DNA of 64,000 nt, from assembly GCA_037893225.1 (NCBI GenBank), contig JAZGUH010000420.1, forward strand, positions 1-64,000, given 5' to 3'. The notes below the pieces were generated by a model, which was not told the origin of the DNA, did no database searches, and saw only the letters and a list, made by a program, of their open reading frames with translations. Positions 1-11,258 of this stretch are shown piece after piece. The stretch comes from Hippasteria phrygiana. Taxonomy: Eukaryota > Echinodermata > Asteroidea > Valvatida > Goniasteridae. Made by a program: the position numbers and the translations under genes. Each line of letters opens with the position of its first letter. Position 1 is the stretch's first letter.

Positions 1-296
1 ACAGTGCCCAACATTAAGCTCCACCCCCTTGACATATCGACCAATCACAGCGGCAACAAGGCCCAACAAAATTCCAACAAAACTAATGGACGTGTGATGC
101 TCATAGCTGTGACAGGTGAATAGGTATATGGTCAGGGCTTAATCGATATGTCTCCTGATACGCCAAGTCGATCCCCAGCCCTAACCGTAACCCAACACAT
201 TTTAAGGCAGAACGCTGTCAAAACACTTCTACAACATAAATGAAAAATATTTTAAGATAGAAAGACTGAACATTATTAAGAAAAGGTTCAACTCAC

Positions 297-518
297 CGCA
301 CGCTGTGCCTTCTTTGTCTAGCAAAATCTGTGTCACCGGCGCCCGGACCAAGACCTTTCCCCCCGAACGCTCGATGGTGGGTATGATATGGTAGGCTATT
401 TCACTGGCACCCCCCAGTGGGAAGTACGAGCCCTTCATGAAGTGATTCACCAAGAGGCAGTGTATAGCAAAGCTGCTCTTGGACGGCTGGGTTCCTGTGG
501 GCAGACCAAAGAAAGAGA
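297..518 (-). CDS. RETSAT: RETSAT exon 5
   Basis: 222 nt. Encodes [20 protein letters not shown], then [20 protein letters not shown] and [20 protein letters not shown]. Acceptor CCCAG follows a very long T tract (poly-A on the plus strand at about 524-564). The donor is GTGAGT. The open phase shows that the gene continues off the left edge. Confidence 0.93.
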
Positions 519-523
519 CTGGG

Positions 524-566
<43 letters not shown>

Positions 567-3500
567 ACCGGCACTTAGAATGCTCTTCTCACAGCACAGC
601 ATTTGCAATTATTATTACCAATGTTCATTTAAAACATTAGCTCCCTAAAGAGTATACACACGGGCTAATCAAACACGTAACCATCACTGCCCTCACAGGT
701 ACCCATTTATAATTACTCCTGGGTGGAGAGAAACAAAAGAGATACAATTTTATGAAGCATTTACGACAAGTTCGCAAACGATCCTTACCGTAGTCTCCGA
801 AATTGTACGACAACACCGCCTTCAGGTCTTCGTTATCAGTCAGCTCGTCTATGACATCTTTCAGGGTGCGGTCAGCGTAGAAGAAATAGGAAGACAGGAA
901 GTTGATGATACCGTAGTGGATCAGGACATCGCATACACCCCTCGGGATGAGCTTCATGGCTCCGGCAACGAGAAACTGTCTCTTCATTGTCTGCATTTGC
1001 ATTGAAAGGTATGACCGAATTGGCAATAATCAACACAAAAATGATTAGTTTCAATCTGAAAGCTTCGTGTAATATAAAGATGTTACCAGTACCAATCTTC
1101 CTGGGGAATATTTCCATCTGAAATGCTGTCATCTTTAAAAAGCGCCCACCCGAACAAAGATACTGACAAATTGGGAGACCGCCAACATAGGGCAAGATAG
1201 CTCAGTTGGTAGAGCGCCGGTACGGTATTCCGGAGGTCGCAGGTTCAAATCCCGCTCCTGCCAGTTTTGTTCGTTTGCTTTTTGGGTAAAAAGAGATGTA
1301 AAATTTAAATTTCTCTCGGATCTGAATCCACACTCCCCCAACCCCCTGCATTTGTTCTGCTTTCACAGTTACATTGAAAATGTGACAGCCCTTTTTCCGT
1401 ATTCATTTGCTTGCTTTTATGGTTAAAAGTACAAAATACGTCAGGCATGCTCTGTCAGGCACGCCCTCCCCTTCCCCCCCCCCCCCCCCCAAAAAAAATA
1501 TAATCCATTTTTGATAATGCCACTGTGCCACTCTCTGTGCTTCAGTTACCAACCTTGTTACCAACTTGTGACTGGCTATTGAGATGTGTACTTTGCTATG
1601 GGAGCTGCAAGACCGGTTCTTGGACTCCTCCGCCTCCGCCTCCCGCCTCCCGCCTCCCGCCTCCCGCCTCCCGCCTCCCGCCTCCCGCCTCCCGCCCCCC
1701 CCCCCGTCCTCCCCTACCCCCCACCCCCTCCCCCCACCCCACTTTTTAACAGAAAATGTCCAAAAAAAAACCAAAAGTAGCCAGCTTATTACCAGATCAC
1801 GCCAAGACTATTTTGAGATTCACCGGACCCAGGATCGGGATTATTTTTCACGAACCTCGATGCCAGCCGGGTTCAGGCGGAATCAGGCCGTAATCTGCAG
1901 GTAGCACGCCCTGATATTTCTGGCCTCGCTCGCTGCAAGATCGTCGCTGACAGATATTTCCGGCCTCGCTCGAGTGCGTGTTTATCTGTTCTGAATAACG
2001 CAAAACTTTTGCATGTATACACGTTATCTGACGCCAACTGGTTAAGAATCGAACCTGGCACAGATGATCCAAAATCGGACGCTTTACCACTAAGCCGCCC
2101 ACGCAGCTCGACTAAATCTGCTTATTTTGTTCAATGCTTACACTGTTACACACTGGAGAAACTATTCAAGAGCAAATATACATGTATTAGCCAATCACAG
2201 GATGGCAACAAGGCTGCGACTTATTGGGCAGTTGCCCATCCCGTTTAATTACCCGCAACATTTTCATGAATTTGTTGATGGCCACCTCCTCCCCGGGGAA
2301 GTTCTCCAGAAGCGCCTGCCGGTATTGGTCATTCATGCCACCCTTGACCGGGTACCGTCGCTGCTTGCCCTCCTGACCTATGACCACCGTGTCAAAGGTC
2401 TCGTCCAGCGGGACCCACTGAAGCTGGCCATCGGTCAGCTGGTCAACCAGGACCTTGGAGATGGTGTTGTTGGCCATTTCGCCGATGTAGTGGATGCCTG
2501 ATATGAATACAAGATTTGGGGGTTAACCTGTCGAATCCAGATGGCCAATGCCGTAGTTTTCAAAAGACCACCTGAAATATATAGGTGCCTTCCTTAGGGC
2601 TGTCCCGAATATACCGAATATTCCACATTCGATCGTCAAGCGAATATTTAAATACCATTTTGCCAATTCGAATATTCGAAAAATACGTGCAATGTTTACG
2701 TGCAATGTTTACGTGCAATGTTTTTTTACCGGTGCGGCATGCACTAAAAAAAACTTGATCGGCAAGTATCGAATATTCTAATATTCGGTCAAACCCAGTT
2801 TCGAATATTCGACTACTAAATTATTCGAAAATGCTAGCCTTCCTGCACATACTCAATCCATTCATGTTTTAACTATATTGTTCGTGAATGGGAGTGTAAT
2901 GAATAGATGGAGCTCTTTCTCATTACTGCATCGTCTTACCGACGTCAAACTCGTAGCCCTTCTCCCTGAAGATGTGACAGCAGCCACCAGCCTGGTCGTG
3001 CTGCTCCAGAACCAAGACCTTCTTACCGATGCGGGACAGGAGAGAGGCCGTGGTCAGACCACCCATCCCGCTGCCAATTACGATGGCGTCTAGATCCTGC
3101 GGAATCTTCTGTGCAGTAAACCCTAGGGGGGAAACAATGACTTAAATCACAAACACTTCAATATGAAAAACCCAGAATATAAATGTAAACATTTTGTACT
3201 TTGTTTACACGTGTACTTGATTACAAGGTCGGACAACATCTTGCTTCTATCTAAAGCATGCATGCAAAGTGTGATGTCTTTAAGCCTCAGGCTAGTCTTG
3301 GTTCAAATACAACTAATATTAAACTAGAACAGCAAAGCTGCCATGGCTCGCTGCCAAAGGTGAGAGGGGAGGCCCCACAACACCCCTCCACCCTCACTAC
3401 AACCAATATTATTTAATTCCATCCCATCTCTACCCGAATCTCATTCTATCCATTTGAATAAACAAAATGACAAATTTGAAATATTTGGCGTCAGATTGGG

Positions 3501-4111
3501 TAAGGTAAAAGGGCATCATGGTGGAGTGCGTCAGCTTTTTATATGTCAATACCAATAGGTCACCCAATTACCTGTACCATACATTGTACATCATCCCATC
3601 CCACCCAATATTATCCCACCCCACCCCACCCCACCCCACCCCACATCACCCCACCCAACCCAACATCACCCCACCCCAGTTGTTGTACAGATCAAAACCT
3701 ATCAAATTACAGATTGAAACACACACAAACTGTGAGAGTTGGTGTTTAGAGTTTTTGATAGGCTGTGATAGTTATAAGTATAGGAGGGTTTTAAAACCCA
3801 ACAGACACACATAGAAGTACAACAGATCACCGGAAATGCAAATCATGGCCCGAAACAGCAGATTGACTTTTTTTTGCAAATTCTCTCTACCCACCCTGCT
3901 TGAGGACCTTATCCTTGACCGCATGGTCCTTTTCCAGAGGCTGGGGAGGTCGTCTGGTATCCGTGGCAAACGGGTTGGGAGAATTCGAGGTGATCATCAA
4001 CATGTTGAGGATCTTGTTGAGGAGGAATATGAAGGTGACAGCGAGGCAAACCAGAGCCACCAAGGTGGAGTTGGCTGCAAGGAAGCTGATCGCACTCTCA
4101 AGAAGTACCAT
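297..4111 (-). CDS. RETSAT: All-trans-retinol 13,14-reductase (retinol saturase), N-terminal part of gene, exons 1-5
   Basis: Five phase-consistent exons (4111-3895, 3122-2940, 2497-2253, 990-789, 518-297) encode about 356 residues; the family is about 610, so the 3' exons lie beyond the left edge. Seen: a start in a strong context (CCACCATGG), a hydrophobic segment around residues 15-35 that fits an ER signal-anchor, the dinucleotide-binding motif GSGMGG at residues 89-94 with the acidic end of the fold at Glu112, then AGGCC, GIHYIGE and [12 protein letters not shown] blocks typical of retinol saturases. Known for the family: an ER-associated flavoprotein that saturates the 13-14 double bond of all-trans-retinol. 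All introns are GT-AG. No frameshift or stop is seen. The alternative, another carotenoid isomerase-type oxidoreductase, is less likely because the whole N-terminus matches retinol saturase. Confidence 0.93.
524..564. repeat. Poly-A run of about 41 (poly-T on the coding strand)
   Basis: Forms the polypyrimidine tract right before the RETSAT exon 5 acceptor. Confidence 0.95.
789..990 (-). CDS. RETSAT: RETSAT exon 4
   Basis: 202 nt. Encodes [20 protein letters not shown] through [13 protein letters not shown], the region before the GDYG turn in retinol saturases. Acceptor TGCAG, donor GTAAGG. Confidence 0.9.
1191..1262 (+). mobile_element. tRNA-derived SINE head
   Basis: 72 nt folding as a cloverleaf with an A box (TAGCTCAGTTGG) and B box (GGTTCAAATCC). 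Position 33 of the loop is C and the acceptor has a mismatch. The same unit recurs six more times in the window with the same GACCGCCAACATA leader, so it is a SINE, not a tRNA gene. Confidence 0.7.
1626..1745. repeat. CCCGCCT heptamer repeat and C-rich tract (RETSAT intron 3)
   Basis: About ten CCTCCCG units followed by C-rich sequence; it opens proline-rich frames that are not genes. Confidence 0.92.
2038..2103 (-). mobile_element. tRNA-like sequence (Gln-like), probable SINE or pseudogene, RETSAT intron 3
   Basis: On the minus strand GGCGGCTTAGTGGTAAAGC resembles an A-box/D-arm and CAGGTTCGATTC a B box, with a TTTTGGA loop. The acceptor stem does not pair cleanly, so a working tRNA is unlikely. 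Confidence 0.45.
2253..2497 (-). CDS. RETSAT: RETSAT exon 3
   Basis: 245 nt. Begins [19 protein letters not shown] after joining the split Gly codon and ends [16 protein letters not shown] at a phase-0 donor (GTAATT). It is one of the most conserved stretches of the family. Confidence 0.93.
2596..2845. mobile_element. GAATATTCG-rich element (RETSAT intron 2)
   Basis: Starts AGGGCTGTCCCGAATATACC and contains many GAATATTCG palindromes and three GTTTACGTGCAAT units. An inverted partial copy is at 29428-29522. The ends look hAT-like. Confidence 0.55.
2940..3122 (-). CDS. RETSAT: RETSAT exon 2 (FAD-binding Rossmann motif)
   Basis: 183 nt. Encodes [20 protein letters not shown], the GLTTASLL helix, KKVLVLEQ and the QAGGCCHIF block. 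Acceptor CCTAG, donor GTAAGA. This is the nucleotide-binding core of the flavoenzyme. Confidence 0.94.
3594..3680. repeat. CCCCA pentamer repeat (RETSAT intron 1)
   Basis: Runs of CACCC/ACCCC with irregular breaks. Confidence 0.88.
3895..4111 (-). CDS. RETSAT: RETSAT exon 1 (start codon, membrane anchor)
   Basis: Starts [20 protein letters not shown] and includes the family block [17 protein letters not shown], ending ...VLKQ plus one base. The donor is GTGGGT. Upstream on the minus strand, CTAACTCAG just before the 5' leader could be an acceptor for a 5' UTR intron. Confidence 0.92.
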
Positions 4112-4222
4112 GGTGGATCGTCTTCCCTAGGCCTACAGGGTAACCTGAGTTAGGGAGGACAAACAGTTTAAGTTGCTGCAATTCTTTTAAACATTATATC
4201 ACTGGAAAGAGTTTTAAAATTT

Positions 4223-4599
4223 GAAAGATTTTACTTTAATACCCCACCAAAATTGGAAAATAATCAACCCTCCTTGATAACAACTGTCTAAACATGTGGC
4301 ACAACCTGCTATTTCAGGATTTATTTCAGCAAAATCTGTAAAAAATGAGGAAGAAATCAACATGTATGTGCACACTTTGGAGTGACTAACGTTATACATG
4401 GTGCCAACTGCCAAGAACTTCTAACACAGAAAACACAAACTTTCTTCCCCTATATTGGCACTAAAATGTCACAACAAAATTCTCAAAATTAAAGGTTGTG
4501 CCAAGTGTTTATACAATTGTGAACACAAATGGATGGTTATTTTCCAAGATTTGCTGTTTCTAACCAATTTTGGTGGGGGGTATTAAAGTAAAATCTTTC
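4223..4599. mobile_element. MITE upstream of RETSAT, TIR GAAAGATTTTACTTTAATAC
   Basis: 377 bp with inverted ends of about 34 bp (GAAAGATTTTACTTTAATACC... and its complement ending CTTTC). It lies 110 bp upstream of the RETSAT start codon, within possible promoter sequence. Confidence 0.75.
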
Positions 4600-5170
4600 C
4601 AAAAAATTCGAAATAAAATTACAGGTGGTCATGATAGGTTAACCCTATAACTACCCCAAGACTTACAAACTCCAACAGCAGGTTTTGTCTAATGTTGATG
4701 GCCGTTCAGTAGTACTGTAAGGCCTTGGCACCATTACATTACTTGGAGCTACATGTACGATGCCTCAATTTGTCCAAGCCCTGTAAGGTGATTGGCCTAT
4801 GCCTGACCTTTGTACCCAGTCATGTTGCTTCTTGTGATTCATATTGCTTCAGTCTATGACAGGGATTTTTTCAGCTTTTTTTTCTCTAAAATTGGGGACA
4901 GATTCGACGGATCCTTTGTTTGGTGCAAGCGAGGTGAGGATGTAAATAAGTAGGCCTAACAGACGGATTTTTTTGGGAAACTTTGCATCGTTTTTTGTGC
5001 GTACAGTGCATGAAAACTGTGTTCTTATTCTAGCCCAGATTGGACTCCTCCGTCGTAATGCAATGAAAACGTCGTCCAACCTGGGCTATTTTTATTCTTG
5101 CTGTAGTACTAGTACTAGTGGCTGTCATGGCTGTGGGAAAATGAGGCTTCTTTCTATGAGCTTCGGTAGG

Positions 5171-5605
5171 GGCGATTGTGTAGTGTAGGGCCCCTCTTTA
5201 GTTTTGATCAAAATAGAGTCATCAAGGGTATTTTTTCTCATTCCAAAATGACTTTTTTAACCTAATGCAGACTTCGCTTAATTCTTTTGACATCATTTTT
5301 TGTAATTTTGAACAGTTTATTGCCTTAGAAATTTTCTTACGCGCTTTACGGCAGTTGCCATGCGAATCAACGCGGTTTTGCGTGTTTACTGTGCGTCGCG
5401 GTGATCGCCATCTTTTATTTTCGAGTTGCGTTTTGTCGTCATCGCCGCTTTACCCCAAAATTTCCCTCAAAAACTAAAACCCTGCCCTTTATCAACGGCA
5501 TACCTGTTGGTTTGTAATGTCGCTAACTAGTTTGGCAATTCCATTAACCTAAAAGTGCATTTTTGTTTCCTTATAGGGAACAGGGCCCTACACTACACAA
5601 TCGCC
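5171..5605. mobile_element. MITE, TIR GGCGATTGTGTAGTGTAGG (copy 1)
   Basis: 435 bp bounded by inverted GGCGATTGTGTAGTGTAGGG and CCCTACACTACACAATCGCC, with CGGTAGG on both sides as a likely target duplication. It sits inside a diverged relative of the foldback element ends (4940-5170 and 5606-5640). Other copies at 11259 and 40994 are inverted. Confidence 0.8.
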
Positions 5606-5659
5606 CGGTAGGAGCCCCATATTTCTAGGGGTATCCTCGTGTGACAATTTTTCGCGCAC

Positions 5660-5871
5660 TTAACCCCTTGACACCAGATTTCATATGGGCGCCAGGCTGG
5701 CTTGTGCAGCTAAGCGAAATGTAAACAAGAGGCTTGTGTGCAGCCAAGCATAATGTACACAATACCCCAATAATGGATTTAAAATGCAGAAATTGACATG
5801 TATAGACGTCACCCGGCCAGGTGGCAATTTAAATCTGCACGTATTTGTGTCAACCGGTGGCAAGGGGTTAA
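5660..5871. mobile_element. MITE, TIR TTAACCCCTTGMCACC
   Basis: 212 bp with inverted ends TTAACCCCTTGACACC and GGTGGCAAGGGGTTAA. The same family occurs at 25399 (truncated) and 59188. Confidence 0.72.
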
Positions 5872-6262
5872 GACTTTGACCGAAATTTTAATAGTATAAA
5901 CCAAGGTTTACATCGTTTTTGTTTTCACAATTGTTACTAGTATGACTAATATCTTACCTGGAAATGTTTTTTTAAGAATATCGAAATCACTGCAGCAACA
6001 AGCCACGCAGACGAGTTGGATTGGTGATTACAAAAGTTAAGTGACCATAATTCGCGCATGCTGGGTAAAGGTTGTTCTTTGACTTGTCCATTGTATCTGA
6101 CTTCTGAAAACTGTGTGAATCGGCGCCTCTTGAATCTAGGACAAGTTTATAGGCCTATATATATATGTGTTGTACACTGGGTTTGTGGTTTGATAAATTC
6201 TTTTATTCACATGCATCCTCTCGATTTTTTCTTTCTTTCTTCTTCTTTCTTCTTTTCCATTT

Positions 6263-6727
6263 TTCAATAAACCTTTTCGACATTCTCAAAGCATCATGGG
6301 AACTGCATCAGCCATAACTGGAATTAGAAGAGCAAGCACATTAGAACGGACGTGATTGGTAGCATTGGTCACATGTTCGTTGTCATGCTTGCAAAAATCC
6401 TCTTCCGATTGGCTAATAATGCGACATTATTAGCTGTTCTAATTCCAGAAATTTGCATTCATCAGTAACTGGTACCCCGAGAGGGATTCCCCAATTATTT
6501 CCTTTATTTTTATTGCCATTTAAAATTGATTTTTCTGGTTATTATTTTCCTTATGTTCCATGCAAAGATAAGTGAAAAGGGTTTCACTCAACTCATGACA
6601 GATGTTTAGCATAAAATCAACTAATATTTGGACTGGTTCACAGTGCCATAGGTTTGTGTATAAATTACATGGTTTGTTTGGCCTCCAAACCCACAATGCA
6701 TTGAGAATGTCAAAAAGGTTTATTCAA
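6263..6727. mobile_element. MITE, TIR TTCAATAAACCTTTTYGACA
   Basis: Outer ends TTCAATAAACCTTTTCGACA and the complement near 6695-6727. Inside is another inverted pair (CTGGAATTAGAA at 6318 and TTCTAATTCCAG at 6440). A related end is seen at 8216-8245. Confidence 0.6.
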
Positions 6728-7171
6728 TTGCTGGGTTAAAAATAAATGAGTTGAATAAAAGGCGTCTCAGAACTGCAATAAGATGAAAAAAATATAATAG
6801 TTTGGTCATATATGCAATTTTAAGAAACATGCCGACAATGGTGATATCGTTATCTACGCACTTTAAAACAATCGTAAAAAAACAAAAAATTAAAAGGGGC
6901 ACGTCTTTTTTCAGGCTCTATATTTTTGATAACACCCTCCGTTGTTTAGCGAAAGTCAACTGAAGACGTCATTTACAAGTCGGAGCTAGTCGTGCAACAC
7001 TGACTGGGAGCTCACAGTTATTTTTTTGTAGTTTTTTTGGAAATTTAAGCAAGCGGTGTTTTGTATTTAGTCTACTCTCTTTTTACATTTTGTCAAAATA
7101 CTTACCGGCAAAAACTTTACTTTCTGCACGCAGAAGAAGATGATGTGACGAACGATCATCACAGCAAATTT

Positions 7172-8042
7172 TACTCCTAGAACTATGAGGTTCCTGACAT
7201 GAACCTCATAGGAAGACGCCGATTTTTCCCATAGGCTAGTACAGCAAGAATAAGAACGTCATTTTCATGCAACACGAGACTACATTTTTCGCCGTGAATT
7301 ACTTCATGGCTGCCCCCCAAAAAAATAATATGCCGCATTTACCTCCTTACCTCGGTTGCGCCAAGTCAATTTTCGCCTGAAACGGGTCCAATTTGCGGGA
7401 AAAAAAAAAAAAAAAAGCAGTCGTTCAGAAGCGATCACACACGCACACCATCGATTAAGCCGCACACACGAAGCTCCTGTTTTGCGGGGGGCCGTGGGTC
7501 GGTCAAGTCATGATTATTCATCGAAAATTCGAAGCGCGGTACGGCAGGCAACTGCCGCGTGTCCGTTATATACCGTCTGCATGCATTGCCTGTCGTCGCA
7601 GACGGTATATAACGGACACGCGGCAGTTGCCTGCCGTACCGCGCTTCAAATTTTCGATGAATAATCATGACTTGACCGACCCACGGCCCCCCCGCACATT
7701 ACCCGGCTGGATGCATGCTGGGATATCTTACAGGAGCTAGCTTCGTGTGTGCGGCTTAATCGATGGTGTGCGTGTGTGATCGCTTCTGAACGACTGCTTT
7801 TTTTTTTTTTTTTTCCCGCAAATTGGACCCGTTTCAGGCGAAAATTGACTTGGCGCAACCGAGGTAAGGAGGTAAATGCGGCATATTATTTTTTGGGGGG
7901 GCAGCCATGAAGTAATTCACGGCGAAAAATGTAGTCTCGTGTTGCATGAAAATGACGTTCTTATTCTTGCTGTACTAGCCTATGGGAAAAATCGGCGTCT
8001 TCCTATGAGGTTCATGTCAGGAACCTCATAGTTCTAGGAGTA
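7172..8042. mobile_element. Foldback DNA transposon, MULE-like, 871 bp
   Basis: Two arms of about 430 bp are near-perfect reverse complements around a centre near 7585; the right arm carries a unique stretch of about 40 bp at 7696-7738. A direct repeat AGCAAATTT flanks it exactly (7163-7171 and 8043-8051), a 9-bp target-site duplication as made by Mutator-like elements. The outermost 45 bp hold a smaller hairpin (CTATGAGGTTCC / GAACCTCATAG). No transposase. Confidence 0.85.
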
Positions 8043-8497
8043 AGCAAATTTGAAGTCAGTGCGTGCTGTGTGCTAAAACTAAAGTTACGCGCTGAGAAAG
8101 TTGGTCGCGCCAATATTGGGCAGCGCGAATTTGGGACCCAGCACGATACTAAATTCAGTGCTTCCTTCCTCCATGCCACGTCTAAACATAGCCAAATACT
8201 AGAAATAAATGATAATGGATTGAGAATGCCGGAAAGGTTTATTGAAGAGCCGTTTCTAAAACACGTCACTTACCAAGTACAACGAAAACTGCAAAGGCTG
8301 AAATTATGTCAGGACAGTGACAACAGACAATGATATCTACCGAAGAATTCTGCCATTATTCCCAGGCAAAGTCCACCATCACCAGATCACTCAGTCTCCT
8401 GATTTCTGAGGTTGAACCCTGATGAATAATTAATGATGTAGGTCGCAAGCTGAAAAGCGCCACCAATCGTCATAAATTGGAAAAGTTTTTCCCAAGG

Positions 8498-8801
8498 CCG
8501 GTGTCATATGAATATCCGACTCCATGAATATCCGACTCCTTTTCCCTATTATTGGTTAAACCCTCTCACGTGACCGGCCAGCGATACTACCGTATTTCGT
8601 GGTGACTAGATTTCACGCGCCACCTCATGCCGACGACAGGTGCCATGAATATCCGTCTCCCTGAAAAGCCGACTTAGTGGTTCTACTGCGCATGTCTAAG
8701 TGAGATAATTAGGACAGTGACCGGTCACGTGAGAGGGTTTAAGCAATAATAGGAAAGAGAAGCCAACATTTCATGAGAGTCGGATATTAATATGACACCG
8801 G
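8498..8801. mobile_element. MITE, TIR CCGGTGTCATATGAATATCC
   Basis: 304 bp with inverted ends CCGGTGTCATATGAATATCC / GGATATTAATATGACACCGG. The inner halves also pair (CCCTCTCACGTGACCGG with CCGGTCACGTGAGAGGG). Confidence 0.75.
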
Positions 8802-8999
8802 GCTGCGATTCGTTTTCCTAGCCAATAATTTCCATAATGCATATTCATATTAAGTTGCGTAATGCATCCCATGCCCACGAAGGCGCTAGATATATAGTGA
8901 TGTTAATCGGACAACGATTTCAAAATTGCATAATTGAGTCATGTTATATTCCTCCATGATTGGGTTCAACTAGATGACATGTTTAGGATTATATGATTA

Positions 9000-9849
9000 T
9001 TATCACAATACTAAGGGTCTTTCAAAATTACTAATATACTTTTAGCAGGCCATGCAGTTTGTAGGCCTCAGAGTCTTAGTTATATTCCTAAGATGGTTAA
9101 GGCAAGGTACTCTTAACAGGAAAAACACGCTATCGTGTATTCTTTTCCTAGGATGGTTAGGGCGGGATACCTTCTGAGCTAATATCTGGAACTGCAACAA
9201 GCGGGCCTGTAGGGAAAATTGCCATCATCATGATGTTTCTTGGCTTCGAAAGCAACTTTGCAAACATGGGTTTCAAATACTGAAAAGCACCCTAAATGCC
9301 TCTTTCATTATTGACAGTTGCTAAAAACTTAATAATTTAGCAAATTTCGTGACTTTGACGCTGCCTGTGACTTTGAACTTAAAGTCGCTTTCTGAGTTAC
9401 AAGCAAAAACAAAAAATGTCACTGAAAAAGTCAATTTTGGGATTTTAAAAACTGTATAGTGAAAAATAACCTAAGTCTGTTTCTTACTACGTCAACCAAA
9501 ATGCAACCCGAGCTTTAAAGCTGAATCACTTCATTCCCCAGAATTTTTGTTGACAGGTTGGCTTTTGTTGCTGTACTGATTTCCAGCAATTGTAAAAGTA
9601 TTTACAAAACACGTCTGAATATTTAATGTTTCTTTTATGGAAGTCGTCCAATACAAGGCTAAAACCACACTAGGTTGCGGGGCCTTGTGAAAGGAAAGGT
9701 TGGGGGAAATGGATAGAATATGACGCTAATCTGAAATAGCGCCATCAACGCCATTACGAGGTACAGCGAGCGGAGGCCCCGGCGGTACACCTGTCCCAGG
9801 GCTCATACTCGTGACTCCTCCACACAGAATTGAAAATTCAGAGTCTAAA
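9000..9849. other. Intergenic, nothing recognised
   Basis: No coding exon, clear repeat or RNA gene is visible on either strand. A short TCCTAAGATGGTTA / TCCTAGGATGGTTA pair at 9090-9165 is the only structure noted. Confidence 0.5.
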
Positions 9850-9980
9850 CGGATTGGTTGAAAACAACCAATATATTGGTAAGATTTATAGACATGTGTC
9901 CAACCAATCCAATTGGTTGGACACCTATCAACCAATAATTGGTTGTTTTAACCAATATATTGGTTATTTCAACCAATCCG
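9850..9980. repeat. Palindromic element dense in CCAAT/ATTGG words
   Basis: Inverted ends CGGATTGGTTGAAA / TTTCAACCAATCCG with a central TCCAACCAATCCAATTGG palindrome. Eleven CCAAT or ATTGG pentamers are seen in 131 bp. It lies just outside the left duplication border. Confidence 0.7.
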
Positions 9981-10966
9981 TTTTTAAAGTGCACTGGGTA
10001 AATTTGTCGTGGGTAGCGAACTTAGGAAAACTACTGCCCGAAATGTAGTGTAATATTGTATCTTTATGCACCAACTTGAAGGGATAATCTTTACATATGC
10101 CTTATGCATACATTACGGTACTTTTCATAAACATATCGGTCATTTTTCACAATAGGAGAGGACTTCTGCAACAACATCCAATCCAGAATAATCCAGAATA
10201 CAGTTTACAAGTGACAATTATATGTTACTAGTTTATTTTGCACATACAATCCCGTGAAAAGTACTACGTATCGTGTACAAATTTACCGATTCTAAATTGA
10301 GGCCAAACGTCGACATCTATTATAAAAGGCGTGCAGGCTAACATATCTCCAAAATATTCGCCACTCATTGGCATAGCAGCAAAAACTTAACGCGGTTAAA
10401 AGTATTAATACGAACAGAATTATAGGAAATATACAATACATTGCGGTACATAATACTACATGCACACTGAAAATGCTGTGTTATCGAAAGTCTTCAGAAG
10501 ATATAAAATATCTTGAACGTATTGAAAAGTCTGTAAAATACAAGACAACAGAAGAGAAATAAACAAAATATATGTCCAAAGTCAATATGAAAATTAGTCT
10601 TTCATACAAAAAGGGTAACCCTGGCACAACGAAAACCCTGGTGACAGATAGGTGTTAATGAAAAAGAATTGCCCTTTAGTATAATTATGCTTACCACAAA
10701 ATACAAAATACCACTATAGTTTATCAAAAGAAATTTCGCATTTAATGCTTTATGCTGCTACATGAATGCATTTAGGCCTATATAGTGCCATAACCACGAT
10801 TACAATTTCAATAATACAAATGTATGTATTATCTTACTATACCCACCTTAACTACCGGTACTACACCATTTGCAACATACCATGGCGATGCATATTTAAA
10901 AAACAAACCCTATTAAATATTTTTTTAAATATAATTTCATAAGAGAAAATCCTTCAAAAGTCATCT

Positions 10967-11088
10967 GGGGTGCGTTCCACTCACGCGAACAATGCAAACG
11001 TCTGCCAACTACGCCAACAGTTTTCCATTGGATGTGCACACAAATTTGGCGAAATTTGGCGAACGTTCGCGTGAGTGGAACGCACCCC
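10967..11088. mobile_element. Short MITE, TIR GGGGTGCGTTCCACTCACGC (unit 1)
   Basis: 122 bp with perfect inverted ends GGGGTGCGTTCCACTCACGC / GCGTGAGTGGAACGCACCCC. Duplicate at 40697-40824. Confidence 0.82.
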
Positions 11089-11258
11089 TTGTGTCATTAT
11101 ATACAAGTCTTATCTGCATGCATTTTGTTTGCTGTGCCACTAAATAGTAAGCTAAACTCGTTACAGTAGGAAGATCCAAGTATGGAAAGTGTACACAATG
11201 TAACTCCAGATTGGTAGCTGTAGGGTACTCACACAAGGAAACAAAATGGGAACAACGA

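Noticed and set aside
1191..1262. Functional tRNA-Thr gene
   Set aside because: Loop position 33 is C, the acceptor has a mismatch, and the same unit is dispersed several times with a common leader: a SINE.
1525..1904. Proline-rich frames
   Set aside because: Produced by the CCCGCCT heptamer repeat in RETSAT intron 3.
7356..7858. Matching frames on both strands around 7.4-7.9 kb
   Set aside because: The near-identical peptides on opposite strands are an effect of the inverted arms of the foldback element.
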